Positions 18,081 through 26,688 of a DNA stretch of 64,000 bases are shown here, one piece after another (positions within the stretch are counted from its first letter, which is position 1; each line of letters starts with the position of its first letter). Origin of the DNA: Secundilactobacillus yichangensis (lineage in GTDB: Bacteria > Bacillota > Bacilli > Lactobacillales > Lactobacillaceae). The notes under the pieces were generated by a model. The model saw only the letters and a program-made list of their open reading frames with translations. It was not told the origin of the DNA and searched no databases. The stretch spans positions 1-64,000 of the forward strand of contig NZ_BOLK01000013.1 in assembly GCF_016861565.1 (NCBI RefSeq), given 5' to 3'. The translations under genes were made by a program, and so were the position numbers.

Positions 18081-18929
18081 ATGACTGAGAAGACTATTAA
18101 ACTGGCTGATGGTAACGAAATGCCGCTGGTTGGTTTTGGCACTTACCTCATTAATACCCAAGAGATGATGGATACTGCCATCAAAACCGCTTTTAATGCA
18201 GGCTATCGTTTATTTGACACCGCGCAGCTCTACCGCAACGAGGACCTTTTGGGGCAAACTTTAATCAACCTGCAGATTCCACGCGACCAGGTCTTTATTA
18301 CGTCAAAGGTTGCCGAGATTAGCCAAGGTTACGACAATGCCATTCAAAGCATTGATGATTCTCTGGAACGCTTAAAAACTAACTATCTTGATCTATTACT
18401 GGTTCACTGGCCGGTTCAAAAGCATTTCTTTGAAACTTGGCGCGCACTAGAGAAGCTCAAGGCTGATGGTAAAGTGAAGTCAATCGGTGTTTCCAACTAC
18501 AGTATGGCTCACTTGGAGCTCTTAAAAACTCAAGCTAAGGAAATGCCCGTAGTCAACCAAATCGAACGGCATCCGTACTTAAATCAACGGGCACTCATCG
18601 AGTTTGATAAAAGCCAGGACATCGTCACACAGGCCTGGAGTCCACTAGGACGCGGGATCACATTAGATAATCCAATGCTGAAGAAAATGGCAGCTCACCA
18701 TGACGTGTCAGTTGCACAGCTGATTTTAAAGTGGCACCTGCAAACTGGTGCGGCCGTGATTCCAAAGTCAAAAACACCCAGCCGAATTACCGAGAATCAT
18801 CAATTAGACTTTGAGTTATCAGAAGACGAAAGCGGCATGATTGATCTATTGAACCGTAATCAGCGAACTGGTGACGACCCGGAAATCGTATATGAAACTG
18901 GTAAACAATACAAAGTTTATAAAGCATAA
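18081..18929 (+). CDS. Aldo/keto reductase
   Basis: A 282-residue NADPH-dependent (beta/alpha)8-barrel reductase of the 2,5-diketogluconate reductase / YvgN group. The catalytic tetrad is visible: Asp and Tyr in RLFDTAQLYRNE near 46-57, Lys in ITSKVAE near 78, His in LLLVHWPV near 111. The C-terminal IPKSKTPSRI motif binds the NADP phosphate. Reduces small aldehydes or ketones; the physiological substrate is unknown. AAGGA lies before the ATG. Confidence 0.9.
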   Translation: MTEKTIKLADGNEMPLVGFGTYLINTQEMMDTAIKTAFNAGYRLFDTAQLYRNEDLLGQTLINLQIPRDQVFITSKVAEISQGYDNAIQSIDDSLERLKTNYLDLLLVHWPVQKHFFETWRALEKLKADGKVKSIGVSNYSMAHLELLKTQAKEMPVVNQIERHPYLNQRALIEFDKSQDIVTQAWSPLGRGITLDNPMLKKMAAHHDVSVAQLILKWHLQTGAAVIPKSKTPSRITENHQLDFELSEDESGMIDLLNRNQRTGDDPEIVYETGKQYKVYKA

Positions 18930-18931
18930 GA

Positions 18932-18966
18932 AAAAGGCAACCCGAAAAATTTCGGGTTGCCTTTTA
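18932..18966. terminator. Bidirectional terminator
   Basis: AAAAGGCAACCCGAAA pairs with TTTCGGGTTGCCTTTT around a 2-nt centre, between the convergent reductase and hsp20 genes. Confidence 0.9.
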
Positions 18967-18994
18967 GTGGATGCAATCAAAACCTGATCAATCA

Positions 18995-19420
18995 TTAGTC
19001 AATGGTAATGTGGTGGCTGTCTTGCTTGTCTTCAGTCATCTTTGGCAAGCTCAACTTGAGAATACCGCCATCATAGGTTGCCTTGACATTATCCTCGTCA
19101 ACACCTGGCAGGTAGAAGCTGCGGGTGACGTTGCTTGAGCTGCGTTCTTGACGAAGAACACGGCCCTTTTCATCCTTGTCTTCCTTATCCAAGTTGTGAA
19201 CGGCGTTGATCCGTAACGTGTTGTCGCGGTAATCAATGTGAATGCCATCCTTCTTGAAGCCAGGTAATTCAGCAGCAACTTCATAACTCTTGTCGGTTTC
19301 TTTAATATCAGTCTTCATTTCATCGTTGTTAAAGAACTTCTGGCCAAAGTTACCCAAATCGTTGAAGAAGTTCATTGGATCCAAATCGTTAAAGTTTCTG
19401 TTAGTTAAGTAGTTAGTCAT
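18995..19420 (-). CDS. hsp20: Small heat-shock protein, Hsp20 family
   Basis: A 141-residue ATP-independent holdase that binds unfolding proteins. The alpha-crystallin domain spans about 38-138, with SYEVAAELPGF, the DNTLRINAVH strand, and the conserved YDGGILKLSLPK motif near the end. The short N-terminus (NDLDPMNFFNDLGNFG) is typical of lactobacillus Hsp20. AAAGGGG before the ATG. Transcribed from a promoter flanked by a CIRCE element and CtsR-like repeats. Confidence 0.95.
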   Translation of the reverse strand: MTNYLTNRNFNDLDPMNFFNDLGNFGQKFFNNDEMKTDIKETDKSYEVAAELPGFKKDGIHIDYRDNTLRINAVHNLDKEDKDEKGRVLRQERSSSNVTRSFYLPGVDEDNVKATYDGGILKLSLPKMTEDKQDSHHITID

Positions 19421-19509
19421 AGAGCAAAACCCCTTTCAGAATTTTCAAATAAGGTCGATCGGTAATTGGTTCTTACCTCCTTACCAACCTTACCAACCTT
19501 ACACTGTAT

Positions 19510-19569
19510 ATATTAGTCAGTATTGGTCAGAGATGCAAGGAATTAGCACTCCAATGTCAAGAGTGCTAA
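19510..19569 (-). promoter_or_regulatory. hsp20 promoter with CIRCE (HrcA operator) and CtsR-like repeat
   Basis: TTAGCACTC (19543-19551), a 9-bp spacer and GAGTGCTAA (19561-19569) form a perfect CIRCE element. On the minus strand TTGCAT (19533-19538) and TAATAT (19510-19515) are 17 bp apart. The spacer holds GTCAG repeated with a 10-bp period, like a degenerate CtsR box. HrcA control is well supported; CtsR control is inference. Confidence 0.85.
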
Positions 19570-19590
19570 TTCCTGTTTTCAATTATTAAC

Positions 19591-19637
19591 AAAAAGGAAT
19601 GAGAAACACCGTCAAACTGGTGTTTCTCATTCCTTTT
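19591..19637 (-). terminator. Terminator of the deo operon
   Basis: AAAAGGAATGAGAAACACC pairs with GGTGTTTCTCATTCCTTTT around an 8-nt loop, downstream of deoK. Confidence 0.9.
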
Positions 19638-19646
19638 AAAGACAAT

Positions 19647-20582
19647 TTATTGGTTAATAAATATTTTTTCTTTTAATATCTTGAATTTGTCAGCTGATGG
19701 ATACGACTTCTGAGTACCTTTCCGTGTCACAGTCACACCAGCGTATTCATTAGCGTGTCGAATGGCATCATCCACAGAATCTCCAGCAGCAATATAGTGG
19801 GCAAATGAACCAATAAATGAGTCACCAGCACCAGTTGTATCCACAGCCTTAACATGCATAGCTGGAATAACTTCGCTGTGCTGTTTGTTGACCCACAGTA
19901 CACCCTTAGAACCAAGTGTGACGACCATGTTCTTAACACCCAGATCAACCATCTTTTGAGCAGCTGCTTCAATTTTATCCATCGTATCAACCGGCATCTT
20001 GGTTAGTGACGACAATTCAGTTTCGTTGGGTGCGAAGTAGTCCACTCGGCGAGCATAATCAATATCTAAATCCTTATTGGCTGGCGCAGGATTAAGTAAT
20101 ACTGGCACACCATACTGATTAGCCAGTTCAATGGCACGATAGTCAGTTTCCAACGGGATTTCCTGCTGAAGCACAATAATTTTGGCTTCTTTGATGCAGT
20201 CCTCGTACTTTTCTAGAACGGCCGGAGTGAGTTCATTATTCGCACCCTTGACGATAATGATCCGGTTATCAGAACTCGGATCAACAAAGATCGGTGCAAC
20301 CCCGCTGTTAGCTTCACCAATACCGATAGTGGACGTATCGATGCCGACATCCTTGTAATTTTGGAGCTGCATCTTACCGAAGTCATCACTGCCAAGCATG
20401 GTGATAAAGGAAACGTTCGAACCTAGCCTTGCTGCAGCTACTGCTTGATTAGCGCCCTTGCCACCGCAACCCATTTCAAAACTTGGCGCAGCGATAGTTT
20501 CGCCTTCAACTGGCATCCGATCAACATAAGTGATCAGATCGACCATGTTTGAACCAATTACCAATACATCAGGTTTTGTCAT
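19647..20582 (-). CDS. deoK: Deoxyribokinase (PfkB family)
   Basis: A 311-residue PfkB sugar kinase, clearly different from the two ribokinases in this window. It has GCGGKGANQ near 38-46, NPAPANKD, PNETELS and the C-terminal DTTGAGDSFIGS motif near 246. Its position as the last gene of deoC-deoX-deoK, divergent from a DeoR-type regulator, supports 2-deoxyribose as substrate (producing deoxyribose-5-phosphate for DeoC). Starts 13 bp after deoX with AAGGGG upstream of the ATG. The ribose-kinase alternative is less likely given the neighbours. Confidence 0.82.
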   Translation of the reverse strand: MTKPDVLVIGSNMVDLITYVDRMPVEGETIAAPSFEMGCGGKGANQAVAAARLGSNVSFITMLGSDDFGKMQLQNYKDVGIDTSTIGIGEANSGVAPIFVDPSSDNRIIIVKGANNELTPAVLEKYEDCIKEAKIIVLQQEIPLETDYRAIELANQYGVPVLLNPAPANKDLDIDYARRVDYFAPNETELSSLTKMPVDTMDKIEAAAQKMVDLGVKNMVVTLGSKGVLWVNKQHSEVIPAMHVKAVDTTGAGDSFIGSFAHYIAAGDSVDDAIRHANEYAGVTVTRKGTQKSYPSADKFKILKEKIFINQ

Positions 20583-20594
20583 TTATGTCACCCC

Positions 20595-21620
20595 TTAATT
20601 TTCTAGTCCGGTCGTAACTTTGAAGCTACGGCTCTCTTGTGCTTTCAACGAAATCAAAGTTCCAGCCTTCTTAGCAGCCGTGAAGCCTTCTGGTGTACTC
20701 GTACCAGGGATTGCAAATGCATTAACTTGTTGGTCTGCATTATATAAAATCCAACGAGTTGCAATCGGAAATTCACTGGTGTCGAATTTGGTCAAGAAGT
20801 TCTTGCCATCACCAATATCAACACGGAATTCAGCTTCAGGTGTAATTTGACTCAGATCCTTTGAGAAGAAGACGATTTCGGGATCATAGTGATCAGGATC
20901 GTCCAGTTGATTAATCAGTTTGCCAGATGCTTTCAGCGCATCATTATACTTAGTCCACTCGGGTGTCGGGTGAACGTGGGAAGGAATCGTCTGACGCAAC
21001 TGAAAATCCTCATCCGGAATATTGGAACTCATTTTGGCATTATCAACGTAGGCATAATTCATGTGGCACAGATATTGCAGCGGCATCGGTTGATAATTGG
21101 ACAAATTCGTGACTTTCAAGCGAATATCGAACAGTCCGCTACCCTTATGCATAGTTACAGATGGCTCGGCTAGGTAATGATACCCAAAGCCCTTAACGTA
21201 TTCATAATCACTGTGAACCGTCATTTCACCGTCTTCTAAAGTAATGTAGGAATGGTCCATATCACTGGTAGGAAATTCACCATGCAATTGATAATCATCC
21301 TCGGGTCCCGGAGTCCCGTTTGCTAACAGGCCTGAAGTAAATTGGAAACAGCCGTAAGTATCGGCAATTCCTGGACCTAGCAATGGTTGTTTGAACATAT
21401 CCTTCATTTTCAATGAAACACCATCGAAAATAGCGTCCCAAATAATCAGGCCGTGAAATGGCAATAAGGTCAAATAACCACGAGAATTTTCAACCTTCAT
21501 TGCTTCAATTCCTGAAGGGTAGGTAAATGTAGTCACCTTAAAGTCGTCATCTTTGTACAATTCAAATTCTGCTTTGCTAAACATATCATGACTTAAATTG
21601 AATTTTTTCAAAATTGACAC
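20595..21620 (-). CDS. deoX: DeoX-like aldose 1-epimerase family protein (DUF4432-like)
   Basis: A 341-residue cytosolic protein with the galactose-mutarotase-like beta-sandwich character: YQLHGEFPT carries the conserved His-Gly, and HMNYAYVDNA and PEIVFF are typical later segments. In Salmonella the deoxyribose operon is deoQKPX, where deoX codes for a protein of this kind, proposed to interconvert anomers of deoxyribose. Located between deoC and deoK, it probably has that role. Activity has not been shown from sequence alone. Confidence 0.75.
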   Translation of the reverse strand: MSILKKFNLSHDMFSKAEFELYKDDDFKVTTFTYPSGIEAMKVENSRGYLTLLPFHGLIIWDAIFDGVSLKMKDMFKQPLLGPGIADTYGCFQFTSGLLANGTPGPEDDYQLHGEFPTSDMDHSYITLEDGEMTVHSDYEYVKGFGYHYLAEPSVTMHKGSGLFDIRLKVTNLSNYQPMPLQYLCHMNYAYVDNAKMSSNIPDEDFQLRQTIPSHVHPTPEWTKYNDALKASGKLINQLDDPDHYDPEIVFFSKDLSQITPEAEFRVDIGDGKNFLTKFDTSEFPIATRWILYNADQQVNAFAIPGTSTPEGFTAAKKAGTLISLKAQESRSFKVTTGLEN

Positions 21621-21658
21621 TCCTTATAGTTCAAAAACGATTGCACCGGTCCATCCGA

Positions 21659-21709
21659 GTAACCGCTTTCATTTATTGTTTTAAAATAAATGGCTACTTG
21701 GCCATTTAC
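21659..21709 (-). promoter_or_regulatory. cre-like site and hairpin between deoC and deoX
   Basis: On the minus strand TGAAAGCGGTTACT (21659-21672) matches the cre consensus at all but the last base. Upstream of it, TAAATGGC (21688-21695) and GCCATTTA (21702-21709) form a stem followed by a T-rich run, a possible weak terminator lowering deoX-deoK expression relative to deoC. Confidence 0.45.
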
Positions 21710-21733
21710 CTCAAAACTTTATTTGAAATTCAG

Positions 21734-22381
21734 TTACTTACCAATAATTTTCATGCTAGCACTGGTCCCCAAACGGGTAGCACCAGCATCAATCATGGCT
21801 TTGGCATCATCGGCTGTATGAATACCACCGGCAGCCTTTACGGCAATTCGGTCGCCAACTGCCTTCTTCATAATTTTAACATCTTCAACCTTGGCACCAC
21901 TAGTTGAGAACCCGGTCGACGTCTTAACAAAGTCCGCCTTAGCGTCTGCCACGATTTCAGAAGCCTTAGCCGTTTCTTCTGGTGTCAGTAAGGCATTTTC
22001 AATAATGACCTTGACGATCTTGTTCTTATCATGCCCAGCTTTAACGACCGCTTTAATGTCATCTTCAACGGCATCGTAATTTTGACCCTTGAACTCGCCA
22101 ATATTCATCACCATATCGATTTCATCCGCACCATTAGCAATGGCATCTTTAGCTTCAGCGACCTTGATAGCAGTCGTATTAGCTCCTAGAGGAAAGCCAA
22201 TAACCGTTGCTGTTTTAACATTGGTACCGTTTACTTTTTCATGTACGTAAGAAACCCAGTAAGGATTGATCATCACTGACACAAACTTGTTATCGATTGC
22301 TTCTGTAATAACGCGATCCACATCCGTTTTCGTTGCTTCTGGTGCCAATAACGTATGGTCAATATATTCGTTCAAATTCAT
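21734..22381 (-). CDS. deoC: Deoxyribose-phosphate aldolase
   Basis: Cleaves 2-deoxyribose-5-phosphate into acetaldehyde and glyceraldehyde-3-phosphate. The 215 residues match the short bacterial class I aldolase. Visible: [13 protein letters not shown] with the catalytic Asp near 96, the Schiff-base Lys in [13 protein letters not shown] near 152, and the proton-relay Lys in AVKAAGGIH near 183. Two usual cysteines are replaced (SVMINP, IENALLT), which are not catalytic essentials in all members. First gene of the deo operon; the acetaldehyde made could feed the AdhE alcohol dehydrogenase step. Confidence 0.95.
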   Translation of the reverse strand: MNLNEYIDHTLLAPEATKTDVDRVITEAIDNKFVSVMINPYWVSYVHEKVNGTNVKTATVIGFPLGANTTAIKVAEAKDAIANGADEIDMVMNIGEFKGQNYDAVEDDIKAVVKAGHDKNKIVKVIIENALLTPEETAKASEIVADAKADFVKTSTGFSTSGAKVEDVKIMKKAVGDRIAVKAAGGIHTADDAKAMIDAGATRLGTSASMKIIGK

Positions 22382-22418
22382 AAAGTATCCATCTACCCTT
22401 CGATTTCGTTTTTATAAC

Positions 22419-22501
22419 TACAATTGTAAGATACCACGAAATTTTACAATTGTAAACGCATACAGAGAAATTATGTAAAATTTATTTTTATATGCTATAC
22501 T
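22419..22501. promoter_or_regulatory. Divergent deo operators and promoters
   Basis: Two copies of the palindrome TACAATTGTA (22419-22428 and within TTTACAATTGTAAA 22443-22456), 26 bp apart centre to centre, lie between deoC and deoR. For deoC, minus-strand TTTACA and TATCTT are 17 bp apart and both are touched by the operators. For deoR, TATACT (22496-22501) with TGC before it is an extended -10. Probable binding sites of the DeoR encoded next door. Confidence 0.7.
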
Positions 22502-22532
22502 GTCTCTAAAATTACAGATTAGAGATGAGCAC

Positions 22533-23483
22533 ATGCTATCGGATAGCACTGAGAAAAAAATAAACCAACTCGTTAAGATCAGTAAGTACCATTACATTGA
22601 TGGGCTTAGTCAAGTTGAAATTGCCAAAAAACTACACCTATCCCGACCGACGATTTCACGAGCGCTACAGACTGCGAAAGAAACTGGCTTAGTCCAGATT
22701 AAAATCAATGATCCTTTGGCAAGTACCGCTACACTAAAAAAGCAGTTGCAGGAGAAGTATGATTTAAAAACTGTCATTATTTCCACCGAGACTAACGACG
22801 ATGAGAACATCATCACCCAGAAATTGGGCGAGAAAGCCGCCGAGTATTTAGATACCATCGTTCAAGACAACGATACTATTGGTATCAGCTGGGGCAATAC
22901 GCTCTATGCTGTAGCCACTCATTTAAAACCGTCGAATAAACAAAATGTCAGTATTGTTCATTTAAAGGGGAGCATGGTAAACGCCGGCCACAATAACTTT
23001 TCAGCCGACATTACCACCCGTTTTAGTAGGGCTTTTCACACCGATGCGTTGATTTTGCCGTTACCGGTAATTTTTGATCGGCCACAGATCAAATCAATCG
23101 TGGTCCAAGACCGCTTTATTGCTGATACACTTCAAAAAGGTTACGACGCTAACATCGCTATTTATACAGTAGGAACGACTCGACCTACAGCGATGCTCTT
23201 TAACTTAGGCTACCTCACAGAATCAGAAATTGCCTATCTGCGTGAACATTCCGTTGGTGATATCGATTCTCACTTCGTTGATAAAAATGGCCAGATTGTT
23301 GACCGATCCTTAGATGACCGGACCGTGGCAATCTCGTTAGCACAACTGCAAAAAAAAACCTATTCTATTCTGGTTGCCGGTGGTGAAGCCAAAGTAGCTC
23401 CAATGAAAGCAGCTTTAAAGGCTCACTATGCCAATGTACTGATCACGGATATTAATTCAGCACAGGCATTGCTACTGTCCTAA
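22533..23483 (+). CDS. deoR: SorC/DeoR-type sugar-binding transcriptional regulator
   Basis: A 316-residue regulator with an N-terminal HTH (GLSQVEIAKKLHLSRPTISRALQ near 24-45) and a large phosphosugar-binding domain (IGISWGNTLYAV, IYTVGTTR, VAGGEAKVAPMKAAL). B. subtilis DeoR has this architecture and responds to deoxyribose-5-phosphate. Divergent from deoC with two shared palindromic operators, so probably represses deoC-deoX-deoK and itself. ATG preceded by GAGATGAG. Confidence 0.88.
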   Translation: MLSDSTEKKINQLVKISKYHYIDGLSQVEIAKKLHLSRPTISRALQTAKETGLVQIKINDPLASTATLKKQLQEKYDLKTVIISTETNDDENIITQKLGEKAAEYLDTIVQDNDTIGISWGNTLYAVATHLKPSNKQNVSIVHLKGSMVNAGHNNFSADITTRFSRAFHTDALILPLPVIFDRPQIKSIVVQDRFIADTLQKGYDANIAIYTVGTTRPTAMLFNLGYLTESEIAYLREHSVGDIDSHFVDKNGQIVDRSLDDRTVAISLAQLQKKTYSILVAGGEAKVAPMKAALKAHYANVLITDINSAQALLLS

Positions 23484-23501
23484 ATTATCGTGTCCACAAC
23501 A

Positions 23502-23533
23502 AAAAAGCGACCTGCTTTAACAGGTCGCTTTTA
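23502..23533. terminator. Bidirectional terminator
   Basis: AAAAGCGACCTG pairs with CAGGTCGCTTTT around CTTTAA, between convergent deoR and the permease gene. Confidence 0.9.
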
Positions 23534-23569
23534 TATCACCGAAATTTAATTCAGTCTTTAATTTCTATA

Positions 23570-24907
23570 TTACTTCAAGGCACCAGCCTTAGCATCAATA
23601 CGATGTTCTGACCAGAAGTAACCGGTGATGATGGCGAAACAAATAGCTGGAACAACGAATGAGAACTGCATTGAACCTGTCATATCTGAAACAACACCTT
23701 GAATGAATGGAATAATCGCACCACCAATAAGTGACATAACGATTAAGGCTCCACCAGTTTCGGTGTACTTCTTTTCAGTAATGGTATCCAACGTGTGTGA
23801 GTAAATCGTTGGCCATTCAGGACCAAAGAAGAAGCTTGTGGCAATCGCTGCATAAACAGCAGTTGCGTTTGGTACAGTAAATGTAATAACCAAGGTAATG
23901 AACCCGCACAGTGAGAACCAAGTTAAAACACCAGTACTTGAGAAACGACTCATAAATGAGTTGGCAACCAATTTACCAACAAACCAAGCAACGTAGCTCC
24001 ATACCATGAAGGTAGAAGCGGCACTGTCAGAAATGTTCATTAAGTTAAGTGCTAAACGAATAGTGAATGACCAAACAGTGGTTTGCATACCGGCGTATAC
24101 AAATTGTGCACCGACACCCTTCATGAAACGTCCGTTAGTCAACAAGTACTTGATTGATTCGCCTAAGCTAGGTTTTTCTTCAACAGCCTTTTCAGCATCT
24201 TGGTTAGTAGCCTTTGAACGAGGCATTGGTGTAACCGCCAAGATAATCAGCATAACAACTAACACAATCAAGATGTACTTGTATGGACGCAAGGTCATTT
24301 GAAGCATCTTTTCACCATAGGCAATGCGTTCTGCACCGTGCATGCCAGCCATCTTATCTGACAAGTTACCGACCTTACCGAAGATCAAGTACTTACCAAG
24401 TAAAATACCGGCAATATCACCTAACGGAACCAAAGTTTGTGAGATGTTCAAACGAATCGTAGAATACTTTTTCGGTCCAAGCATTGAACTATAAGTATCA
24501 CATGAGGTTTCCAAGAAACTTAAACCAATTGCAATCGCAAAGATAGCAACCAAGAACATACTGTAAGTAGCCACTTGAGATGCTGGGAAGAACAATGCAC
24601 AACCAATAATGTAGAAAATTAATCCAGTCATAATAGCAAATTTGTATGTGTTCTTCTTAATAACAAGTGAAGCTGGAATGGCAATTAAGAAATAGCCACC
24701 ATAAAAAGCACTTTGAACAAAGGCTGTTGACGCATCATTCAGTGAGAAAACAGTCTTAAACTGAGTGATTAAAATATCATTCAAACTAGCGGCACAACCC
24801 CAAAGTGGGAAAATCAGTGAAACAACGATAAATTGAAAAATTGGTGTTTTACTCAAATACCCATCTGATAGTTGAGTCCAACCATGTTTAGATTGGGATG
24901 CTTGCAT
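23570..24907 (-). CDS. FucP-type MFS sugar permease (deoxyribose or ribose)
   Basis: A 445-residue, 12-helix major facilitator of the L-fucose:H+ symporter subfamily; the N-terminal AASLNDILITQFK segment with the membrane Asp and SFLETSCDTYSS are characteristic. Salmonella DeoP, the deoxyribose permease, belongs here, and lactobacilli also use such permeases for ribose. It follows rbsD on the same strand with a hairpin between them, so ribose is possible; the deo genes on its other side favour deoxyribose. AAGGAGAG precedes the ATG. Confidence 0.82.
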   Translation of the reverse strand: MQASQSKHGWTQLSDGYLSKTPIFQFIVVSLIFPLWGCAASLNDILITQFKTVFSLNDASTAFVQSAFYGGYFLIAIPASLVIKKNTYKFAIMTGLIFYIIGCALFFPASQVATYSMFLVAIFAIAIGLSFLETSCDTYSSMLGPKKYSTIRLNISQTLVPLGDIAGILLGKYLIFGKVGNLSDKMAGMHGAERIAYGEKMLQMTLRPYKYILIVLVVMLIILAVTPMPRSKATNQDAEKAVEEKPSLGESIKYLLTNGRFMKGVGAQFVYAGMQTTVWSFTIRLALNLMNISDSAASTFMVWSYVAWFVGKLVANSFMSRFSSTGVLTWFSLCGFITLVITFTVPNATAVYAAIATSFFFGPEWPTIYSHTLDTITEKKYTETGGALIVMSLIGGAIIPFIQGVVSDMTGSMQFSFVVPAICFAIITGYFWSEHRIDAKAGALK

Positions 24908-24958
24908 AAATTTTTCTCTCCTTTTAAATTAAATGTATCAAATAATAAGCACAATTGG

Positions 24959-24983
24959 AAAAAGGTTTTATTAAAACCTTTTT
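24959..24983 (-). terminator. Hairpin between rbsD and the permease gene
   Basis: AAAAAGGTTTT and AAAACCTTTTT pair around ATT. A short, T-flanked stem; probably a partial terminator or processing site within the operon. Confidence 0.55.
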
Positions 24984-25000
24984 CTTTCAAAAAACAAAAA

Positions 25001-25396
25001 CTAGAAGGTTACTCCTGACTCCAAAATAATATTTGAAAATGGCGTCATCTCACCAGTCCTAATGAATGCATGTGTCTTGGCAAGACTCTTCTTTAGGTCT
25101 GAATGTGGCATAAAAGCGACCTCAACATTTGGCAGCAACTCTTGAATTGCCTTCAATTGATCTGGATTCTGAGTTTTAATCTCATCAGCCAAATAAATCT
25201 TTTGAACTTCCAATTCACTCAACACGTTTTTTAGGACATCAATAAAGCTTGGGATTTCCTTTGTTAATGCTAAGTCAATCTTCTTAGTACCCATCGGCAC
25301 TGGCATTCCAGCGTCACCAATACTTAACCAGTCCATGTGACCCATCCCCGCAATTACCGTAGATAATTCGGAGTTAATAACAGTTGTTTTTTTCAT
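25001..25396 (-). CDS. rbsD: D-ribose pyranase
   Basis: Converts beta-D-ribopyranose to ribofuranose, the form used by ribokinase. The 131 residues are the full RbsD length. The catalytic His lies in [18 protein letters not shown] near 17-34, the family signature, and the C-terminal [10 protein letters not shown] is conserved. Divergent from the LacI-type regulator and probably co-transcribed with the downstream permease. AAGGAGG is rather far (14 bases) from the ATG. Confidence 0.93.
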   Translation of the reverse strand: MKKTTVINSELSTVIAGMGHMDWLSIGDAGMPVPMGTKKIDLALTKEIPSFIDVLKNVLSELEVQKIYLADEIKTQNPDQLKAIQELLPNVEVAFMPHSDLKKSLAKTHAFIRTGEMTPFSNIILESGVTF

Positions 25397-25494
25397 AATA
25401 GATTTTAGTACCTCCTTGCAATATAATTAAATCATAAGCTAAAACCATTTACTAAAAATACTAAATCAACAACGACTATTACACTAGCACATGT

Positions 25495-25508
25495 TGAAAT
25501 CGCTTGCA
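25495..25508. promoter_or_regulatory. LacI-family-type operator at rbsD/rbsR
   Basis: TGAAATCGCTTGCA sits between the divergent rbsD and rbsR genes, 27 bp before the rbsR start, and matches the cre/RbsR pattern with one mismatch. Probably autoregulatory or CcpA-bound. Confidence 0.55.
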
Positions 25509-25534
25509 AGATTTTTTTAAGGAGTTAGTGAATT

Positions 25535-26548
25535 ATGACACATAAAGTGACCATTAAAGAATTGGCCGCAAAAGCCGGTGTATCAGTGACGACGGTCTCT
25601 CAAATATTGAATGGAAAAAGTAACCGATTTAGTTCAGATACAATTGCACGAGTACACAAATTACAGGACAAATTAAACTACATTCCAAATTTCAATGCTA
25701 GGAACTTAATCTTAAACGAAGCTAAATCTATCGGCGTAGTGGTCCCCAATATTGGAAACCCGTTCTTCAGTAGTTTTATAGACGGGATTCAAAAAGTTTC
25801 CCGAGACTTTGAATATCTTCCCTTTAATTTCAGCGGTGATAATGATTCTCAGCTTGAAGAATACTACGTTGAACAGTTAATCGGACGCGGAACTAATGGT
25901 TTAATCATTGCCAGTTCTTCCATTACCAAAGAAACTATCGACGGTATTTTAAAGAAAAATAGGATTCCGTACCTGCTAATGGACCAGAACCCGTTATCCG
26001 ATGGTGATCAGATTCGGACTAGCGATGAAACTGGTGGTCATTTGGTTGCCAATTACCTCCTCTCAATGGGACACAAACGAATTGCAATTGTCGTTCCATC
26101 CAATGCTACCAGCAATATTAGATTACGACTTACAGGTTTTCGAGAAGAAGTTATCAATCAGGGAATGGACCCAGAGCAAATCATCACCGTAATCAATTCT
26201 CCTTTATCAAAGACTGGCGGATTCGCAGCCGCTGGAGCCGTTATTAATAGTGAGGTCACAGCCGTATTCACTGTAAACGATGAAATGGCTATCGGCTTAT
26301 ACCGTGGTCTAAAAAACAAGGGTATTCAAGTTCCAACAGACATTTCAGTCATGGGCTATGATGGCATTGATTTAGGGACTTATGTTGAACCTGAATTGAC
26401 CACCATCCAACAGCCAATTTCTCGAATGGGTGAATTAGCTGCCCAACTTTTAATCAATCGAATTCAAAAACCAAATATTGATCGACAGGTCATTGAGCTA
26501 CCTGTAAGACTGATTGAGAGAAAAAGCGTGACGGTGCCAAAAAAATAA
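25535..26548 (+). CDS. rbsR: LacI-family transcriptional regulator (RbsR-like)
   Basis: A 337-residue repressor: N-terminal LacI HTH (TIKELAAKAGVSVTTVSQIL near 6-25, hinge near 45-60) and a periplasmic-binding-protein-like effector domain (GVVVPNIGNPFFSSF, FTVNDEMAIGLYRGL, LTTIQQP). Between rbsD and a ribokinase, with LacI-type operators before each, it is the likely ribose repressor. Effector ribose is inference. AAGGAG precedes the ATG. Confidence 0.87.
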   Translation: MTHKVTIKELAAKAGVSVTTVSQILNGKSNRFSSDTIARVHKLQDKLNYIPNFNARNLILNEAKSIGVVVPNIGNPFFSSFIDGIQKVSRDFEYLPFNFSGDNDSQLEEYYVEQLIGRGTNGLIIASSSITKETIDGILKKNRIPYLLMDQNPLSDGDQIRTSDETGGHLVANYLLSMGHKRIAIVVPSNATSNIRLRLTGFREEVINQGMDPEQIITVINSPLSKTGGFAAAGAVINSEVTAVFTVNDEMAIGLYRGLKNKGIQVPTDISVMGYDGIDLGTYVEPELTTIQQPISRMGELAAQLLINRIQKPNIDRQVIELPVRLIERKSVTVPKK

Positions 26549-26556
26549 AAAAGTAT

Positions 26557-26570
26557 TGAAAACGATTTCT
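26557..26570 (+). promoter_or_regulatory. LacI-family-type operator of the second ribokinase
   Basis: TGAAAACGATTTCT, a near palindrome with central CG, lies 9 bp after the rbsR stop. Further downstream TTGTTA (26590-26595) and TAACAA (26602-26607) form a second small dyad. Confidence 0.5.
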
Positions 26571-26688
26571 AAACGTGTTAGGATTTCTGTTGTTAAATTA
26601 ATAACAAGTGGAAGTCTAAATAGTAAAACCTTTTAATAGATGTTACTCATTTAGTTCATTAATCATTACTTAAAGGAGAACCCTTATA

